This document shows, piece after piece, positions 63,218 through 64,000 of a stretch of 64,000 nt of DNA. The stretch covers positions 124,001 to 188,000 of the forward strand of contig NZ_BCSW01000001.1 of assembly GCF_001571065.1 (NCBI RefSeq), read 5' to 3'. Made by a program: the position numbers and the translations under genes. This stretch comes from Dietzia cinnamea NBRC 102147 (GTDB taxonomy: Bacteria; Actinomycetota; Actinomycetes; Mycobacteriales; Mycobacteriaceae). Positions within the stretch are counted from its first letter, which is position 1, and each line of letters begins with the position of its first letter. The notes below the pieces were generated by a model. The model searched no databases. It saw only the letters and a program-made list of their open reading frames with translations, and was not told the origin of the DNA.

Positions 63218-63910
63218 TCACGGCATGACCCCCGGCAGCATCCCGTCGGCCAGACCCACCACGACGGGGAGCACGCCAAGGCAGACGAACGCGGGCAGGA
63301 AGCACAGGCCGAGGGGCCCGGCCACGAGGACGGAGGCGCGCTCGGCGCGGGCGGTCGCGGCGGCGTCGGCCTCGGAGCGCATCCGTGCGGCGGCGTGCTC
63401 CAGCGCGGAGCGGACCGACCCGCCGCCGTCGCCCGCGCGGATCAGCACAGGAGCGACGGGGGCCAGCCGGGCGGCGCCCGGGACGTCCCGCCAGGCCTCG
63501 GCCGACGTCGCGCCTAGCCGCATGCGGGCGGCCGCCGCGCGCAGGGGTTCCGCGGCGTCGGGGTCGGAGTGCTCGACGGCGTCGGCGACCGCGGACAGTG
63601 CGTCCGGCGTGGGCAGGCCCGCGAGCAGGGCGACCGCGAGCAAGTCCAGCAGGTGGGCGAGCACCTCGGTGTCGGCTGGGGCGTGGCGGCGCCGGGTGAG
63701 CGGGGCCACCAGGCGCACCACTGGACCGGCGATGCGGCCCGTCAACGCCGCGGCCGCGGACGTCGCCACGCCGTGCGGGCGCCCCGGCGCCGCGTGCTGC
63801 CGAGCAGGCCCCGCGGGATCGGGGAGGACCGCGTCGAGTCTCTCGGCGGCCCGCGGGCGCCACGGCGCGATGCACACCGCGGCGGCGAGTAGGAGAACTG
63901 CCGGGCTCAC
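63218..63910 (-). CDS. Type II/IV secretion F-domain protein (TadC-like)
   Basis: A 230 aa inner-membrane platform protein. It has an N-terminal helix (SPAVLLLAAAVCIAPW), a cytoplasmic F domain (LLDLLAVALLAGLPTPDALS, APVLIRAGDGGGSVRSALEH), and a C-terminal helix pair (LVAGPLGLCFLPAFVCLGV, VLPVVVGL). GTG 63910 overlaps the tadB stop (GTGA). It is 69 bp upstream of the DUF4244 gene. Confidence 0.88.
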   Translation of the reverse strand: MSPAVLLLAAAVCIAPWRPRAAERLDAVLPDPAGPARQHAAPGRPHGVATSAAAALTGRIAGPVVRLVAPLTRRRHAPADTEVLAHLLDLLAVALLAGLPTPDALSAVADAVEHSDPDAAEPLRAAAARMRLGATSAEAWRDVPGAARLAPVAPVLIRAGDGGGSVRSALEHAAARMRSEADAAATARAERASVLVAGPLGLCFLPAFVCLGVLPVVVGLADGMLPGVMP

Positions 63911-64000
63911 CTGCCCGCCCCGCCCGCGATCCGGTCGGTCCACACCAGACCGGCCGCGAGGAGAACCGCCCCTGCCAGGCACAGGGCGCCGCCGAGTGTC
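63907..64000 (-). CDS. TadB-like F-domain protein (3' end, cut by window edge)
   Basis: The last 30 codons of a gene on the minus strand: GGALCLAGAVLLAAGLVW is a membrane helix, followed by TDRIAGGAGR and TGA at 63909-63907. The stop overlaps the tadC GTG (GTGA). By gene order this is the TadB partner (Rv3658c-like); the rest lies outside the window. Confidence 0.75.
   Translation of the reverse strand, partial: TLGGALCLAGAVLLAAGLVWTDRIAGGAGR

Overview
The window is chromosomal DNA of a very GC-rich (about 70%) mycolic-acid actinobacterium (order Mycobacteriales). Dietzia, Gordonia or Rhodococcus fit best; the genus is an inference. Evidence: a GT85 arabinofuranosyltransferase of AftA type (arabinogalactan wall), a PpgS/DUF2304/GalE block, a DUF3558 lipoprotein with a PPE-like partner, and a gene backbone in the same general order as the M. 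tuberculosis Rv3610c-Rv3660c region. That backbone is ftsH, hpt, tilS, dacB, ppa, a flippase-like protein, ppgS, its DUF2304 partner, galE1, a DUF6541 membrane protein, tRNA-Thr, the DNA polymerase III delta' gene, a membrane adenylate cyclase, topA, the Rv3647c-like gene, cspA, a DECH helicase and the Tad-like pilus genes. Accessory genes are inserted between these blocks.

Layout. 1-4.7 kb: 5' part of ftsH, an amidase, an ECF41-type sigma factor with a DUF1059 gene, and two tandem 53-54 aa acidic hydrophobic proteins with a perfect CRP/GlxR-type site between them. 4.7-13.6 kb: acyl-CoA synthetase, an orphan ExoVII-large-subunit-like protein with membrane helices, hpt-tilS-dacB, ppa, an enoyl-CoA hydratase, PspC and an SDR. 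13.6-18.5 kb: a 1293 aa poly-lysine-synthetase-like NRPS and a membrane protein/regulator pair. 18.5-23.3 kb: M1 peptidase, flippase and aftA, overlapping end to end. 23.3-29.7 kb: a mobile-flavoured area with a DUF222/HNH protein, a complete IS1380-family element and a translationally coupled lipoprotein/PPE-like pair.

29.7-40.2 kb is a cell-envelope glycan block: two GT2 enzymes, a DUF2304 protein, a DUF1023 hydrolase, a stalk-like membrane protein, GalE and two large multi-pass proteins. 40.2-42.4 kb holds a secreted HNH nuclease and a protein with a Phe/Gly/Asp repeat tail. 42.4-47.8 kb is an acyl-CoA catabolic island (two acyl-CoA dehydrogenases and a CoA-transferase in one operon, a divergent IclR regulator, a crotonase). 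47.9-64 kb is information processing and central metabolism: tRNA-Thr(CGT), delta', adenylate cyclase, topA, korAB, NRDE protein, cspA, helicase and the distal part of a Tad cluster, whose tadB gene is cut by the window end.

The adenylate cyclase at 49.4-51.1 kb could supply the signal for the cAMP-receptor-type site at 4.1 kb; this link is inference. No CRISPR array, rRNA, prophage or replication origin was seen. The least-explained items are the paired mini-proteins with their CRP-type site, the membrane-anchored XseA-like protein, the Pls-like NRPS and the frame-shifting 38-bp duplication in the sigma factor.
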